Assembly (NCBI GenBank): GCA_903923345.1 | Contig: CAIXXI010000531.1 | Coordinates: 1-6,700 of the forward strand | Length of the DNA: 6,700 bases | Direction of reading: 5' to 3' | Source of the DNA: an uncultured Burkholderiales bacterium | GTDB lineage: Bacteria; Pseudomonadota; Gammaproteobacteria; Burkholderiales; Burkholderiaceae_E | Part shown: positions 5,197 to 6,700 of the stretch, piece after piece | Position numbering within the stretch: the stretch's first letter is position 1 | Layout: each line of letters starts with the position of its first letter | Notes under the pieces: generated by a model | Database searches by the model: none | Seen by the model: the letters and a program-made list of their open reading frames with translations, nothing else | What the model was told of the DNA's origin: nothing | Made by a program: the position numbers and the translations under genes

Positions 5197-5811
5197 TTAC
5201 TTCGCCAGGCGGGTGACGCCAAGCAGGGCAGCTTCGGTGTACTGGGCTTCGACCTGATCGCCGACCTTGATCTCCTGCATGATCTTCGGGTTGGCGACTT
5301 CGACGTCGACGATGTTGCCCTTGGGGCCGCGCAGAGCCACCACATTGTTCTTGCGGTCGATCGACCAGACGTTGGCCAGCACAGTGGTCTGACGCATGGC
5401 GCTGGCGCCGGGAGCCTGACCGGCCTGGTTGGCGGCTGCGCCTTCGCGCTGAACCATCTCGCGGATGCCGTCGCCGCCCTTCTTCAATTCGAGCGTCAGG
5501 GCGCGCGCGTATTGAGCCACGACCTTGTCGCCGACCTTCATGTTCTCGAAGTTCTTGATCCGGTCGTCAGCGACCACCGGCAGGGTGCGACCTTGCGGGC
5601 CACGCAGCACCACCGTGCGGGTGGCCGGATCGATCGATTCAATCACAGCCGTGACGGTTGCAACACCGCCCGCGCCAGCCGCTTGTCCGGGGACTTTTCC
5701 GGCGACACCGACCACGCCGGCCGACGGGGTGGCTGTTGCAGTCTGGGCTTGAGCGCTCGTGATCGAAAAGGTGGCGGTGACTGCGAGCAGGATGTTCAGG
5801 GTCGACTTCAT
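5197..5811 (-). CDS. Exported protein with two tandem beta-rich repeats, function unknown
   Basis: A 204-residue protein with a signal peptide: basic start MKS, a hydrophobic stretch of about 15 residues, and AQA-Q as the likely cleavage site after residue 22. The mature part starts with a Gly/Ala/Val linker, then shows the same unit twice, at about 52-108 and 142-198. Shared pattern: SID (59-61 and 150-152), V-x-LRGP-x-G (68-74 and 158-164), KVGD-x-V-x-AQY (92-101 and 182-191). A linker rich in Ala, Gly and Gln (about 111-140) separates them. The repeats look like the small OB- or beta-barrel-like units of periplasmic DUF5666-type proteins; that likeness is from memory and not certain. No catalytic residues are apparent and there are no cysteines. 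The ATG at 5811 has GGAG 6 nt upstream. It lies between the VanZ-like gene and ychF, in the same direction. Confidence 0.85.
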   Translation of the reverse strand: MKSTLNILLAVTATFSITSAQAQTATATPSAGVVGVAGKVPGQAAGAGGVATVTAVIESIDPATRTVVLRGPQGRTLPVVADDRIKNFENMKVGDKVVAQYARALTLELKKGGDGIREMVQREGAAANQAGQAPGASAMRQTTVLANVWSIDRKNNVVALRGPKGNIVDVEVANPKIMQEIKVGDQVEAQYTEAALLGVTRLAK

Positions 5812-5912
5812 GCGGTTCTCCGGTTGTGGGCAACAAAGGGTCGGTAGTGTACGACGATCTCTGTCTCACCGATTTGACGCGCCGGTTGCGAACGGTTCTG
5901 TTCCGTGCGGCG

Positions 5913-6700
5913 TCAGTGCCGCCTGGAGGTGCTTCGATTCCGTCCCAGCAGCCCTGCTGCAACGCCTGCGCTGGCCAGTGCGAGCATGGGAGGCGACAGA
6001 TCCGGTGTTCTGCCGGGCACATGGATCTGAGCCCATTCCAGCAGCGCAAGTGCGATGACCGCGACCGCGACCCAGGCTCGGCTGCGGCCGGTCAGCACAT
6101 GGCCGGCTGCCACGATGCTCATGGCAAACCAGGCGATCTGGCAGCCCACCCGGATGCCGTGAATCGCATCGCCGTGCAGCACCAGCAATCGCCAGGAAAA
6201 CGCGTGTGCAGGCCCATCGCCCGGACGCAGCTCCTGAAGCGTGATTACAGTGAGCAGCGCGATCAGCATGACCGCTGCTCGGACCTGCTTACCGGTTGCC
6301 AGCATGGCCAGCGCGACGATCGCGGCGACTGGCACGGCGATCAGGGCTTCAATTGGAAATGCCGCTCTGGGGATCAGCACGGCGGCAAGACCGGTGACCA
6401 CAACCAGTGCGCAAAAGCCCAGCACCGGGGCCAGCGGTCGGGCCAGTGCCAGGCTCAGCCCGAGCGCAAGCACCAGCCACTGTCCGAAATAGCCGATGAA
6501 CCGGGCCACATCGAGCTGCCCGGTTCTGGCAATGTCTTTTGACTGGGTGATCAGACCGAGCAGCTTCAGGCGGATGGTGTCGGCAGCAAACGACGGGATC
6601 CAGGGCGCGCTCTGGGCGATCAACCAGGCCAGGCTGGCCAGCGCGACCACGACGAGGAGCCTTCGGTCGATGGCCTTGCCGGTTGAGCGATGAACCAGGC
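5913..6700 (-). CDS. VanZ-like polytopic membrane protein, 5' end cut by window
   Basis: The reading frame is open up to the window edge, so the gene almost surely begins outside it; 261 residues are visible. The GTG at 6650 lies inside a membrane segment (RRLLVVVALASLAWLIAQS) and is unlikely to be the true start. About seven or eight hydrophobic helices are present. The C-terminal part has the VanZ-family signature of Glu, then Gln, then PGR and Asp in EWAQIHVPGRTPD (about 221-233), followed by a Gly/Ala-rich last helix. VanZ relatives are membrane proteins of mostly unknown function; one gives low-level teicoplanin resistance, and resistance should not be assumed here. The C-terminus ends in a basic tail (NRSTSRRH). 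The 101-base gap to the exported repeat protein holds that gene's ribosome binding site and perhaps its promoter. Confidence 0.7.
   Translation of the reverse strand, partial: LVHRSTGKAIDRRLLVVVALASLAWLIAQSAPWIPSFAADTIRLKLLGLITQSKDIARTGQLDVARFIGYFGQWLVLALGLSLALARPLAPVLGFCALVVVTGLAAVLIPRAAFPIEALIAVPVAAIVALAMLATGKQVRAAVMLIALLTVITLQELRPGDGPAHAFSWRLLVLHGDAIHGIRVGCQIAWFAMSIVAAGHVLTGRSRAWVAVAVIALALLEWAQIHVPGRTPDLSPPMLALASAGVAAGLLGRNRSTSRRH

Noticed and set aside
1..6700. CRISPR arrays, tRNA or rRNA genes, insertion-sequence transposases, integrase genes
   Set aside because: I looked on both strands and found no regularly spaced repeats, no tRNA-like cloverleaf or CCA end, and no recombinase-like protein.

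Overview
The window looks like chromosome of a GC-rich betaproteobacterium, probably Burkholderiales. This is inferred from GC-rich codon use, the style of the MHS transporter, and the YchF and MetE-like sequences; there is no rRNA or species marker. Every gene I can support is read on the minus strand, so transcription runs from high to low coordinates.

In transcription order the layout is as follows. (a) 6700-5913: the C-terminal part of a polytopic VanZ-like membrane protein, cut by the window edge. (b) 5811-5197: an exported protein built of two diverged copies of one small beta-rich repeat, followed by a 9-bp hairpin at 5160-5181. (c) 5114-4020: ychF, complete. (d) 4012-2928: an accessory segment of about 1.1 kb. 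It carries a RelE/ParE-superfamily toxin followed by its HI1420-type antitoxin, with a promoter and palindromic operator in front and an integron attC-like site just after the antitoxin stop. (e) 2638-836: a 600-residue MHS-family proton symporter with an unusually large periplasmic insert. A 90-residue three-helix membrane protein follows at 764-492. (f) 368-1: the start of a MetE-catalytic-domain protein, cut by the window edge.

The most interesting structure is region (d). The last 20 bases of ychF plus 7 bases beyond its stop (4013-4039) occur again at 2901-2927 in the same orientation, with 26 of 27 bases identical. The toxin-antitoxin pair therefore sits between direct repeats of the ychF 3' end, as expected for an insertion that targeted that gene end and restored it. 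Inside, a roughly 127-bp imperfect palindrome has the organisation of an integron cassette recombination site, ending in a perfect GTTRRRY core (GTTGAGC). There is no recombinase gene in the window, so the segment looks like a small non-autonomous or decayed mobile unit kept by an addiction module.

The remaining genes look like ordinary chromosomal genes. The transporter and the 90-residue protein may be co-transcribed. ychF, the exported repeat protein and the VanZ-like gene are separated by gaps of about 80-100 bases and need not form one operon.
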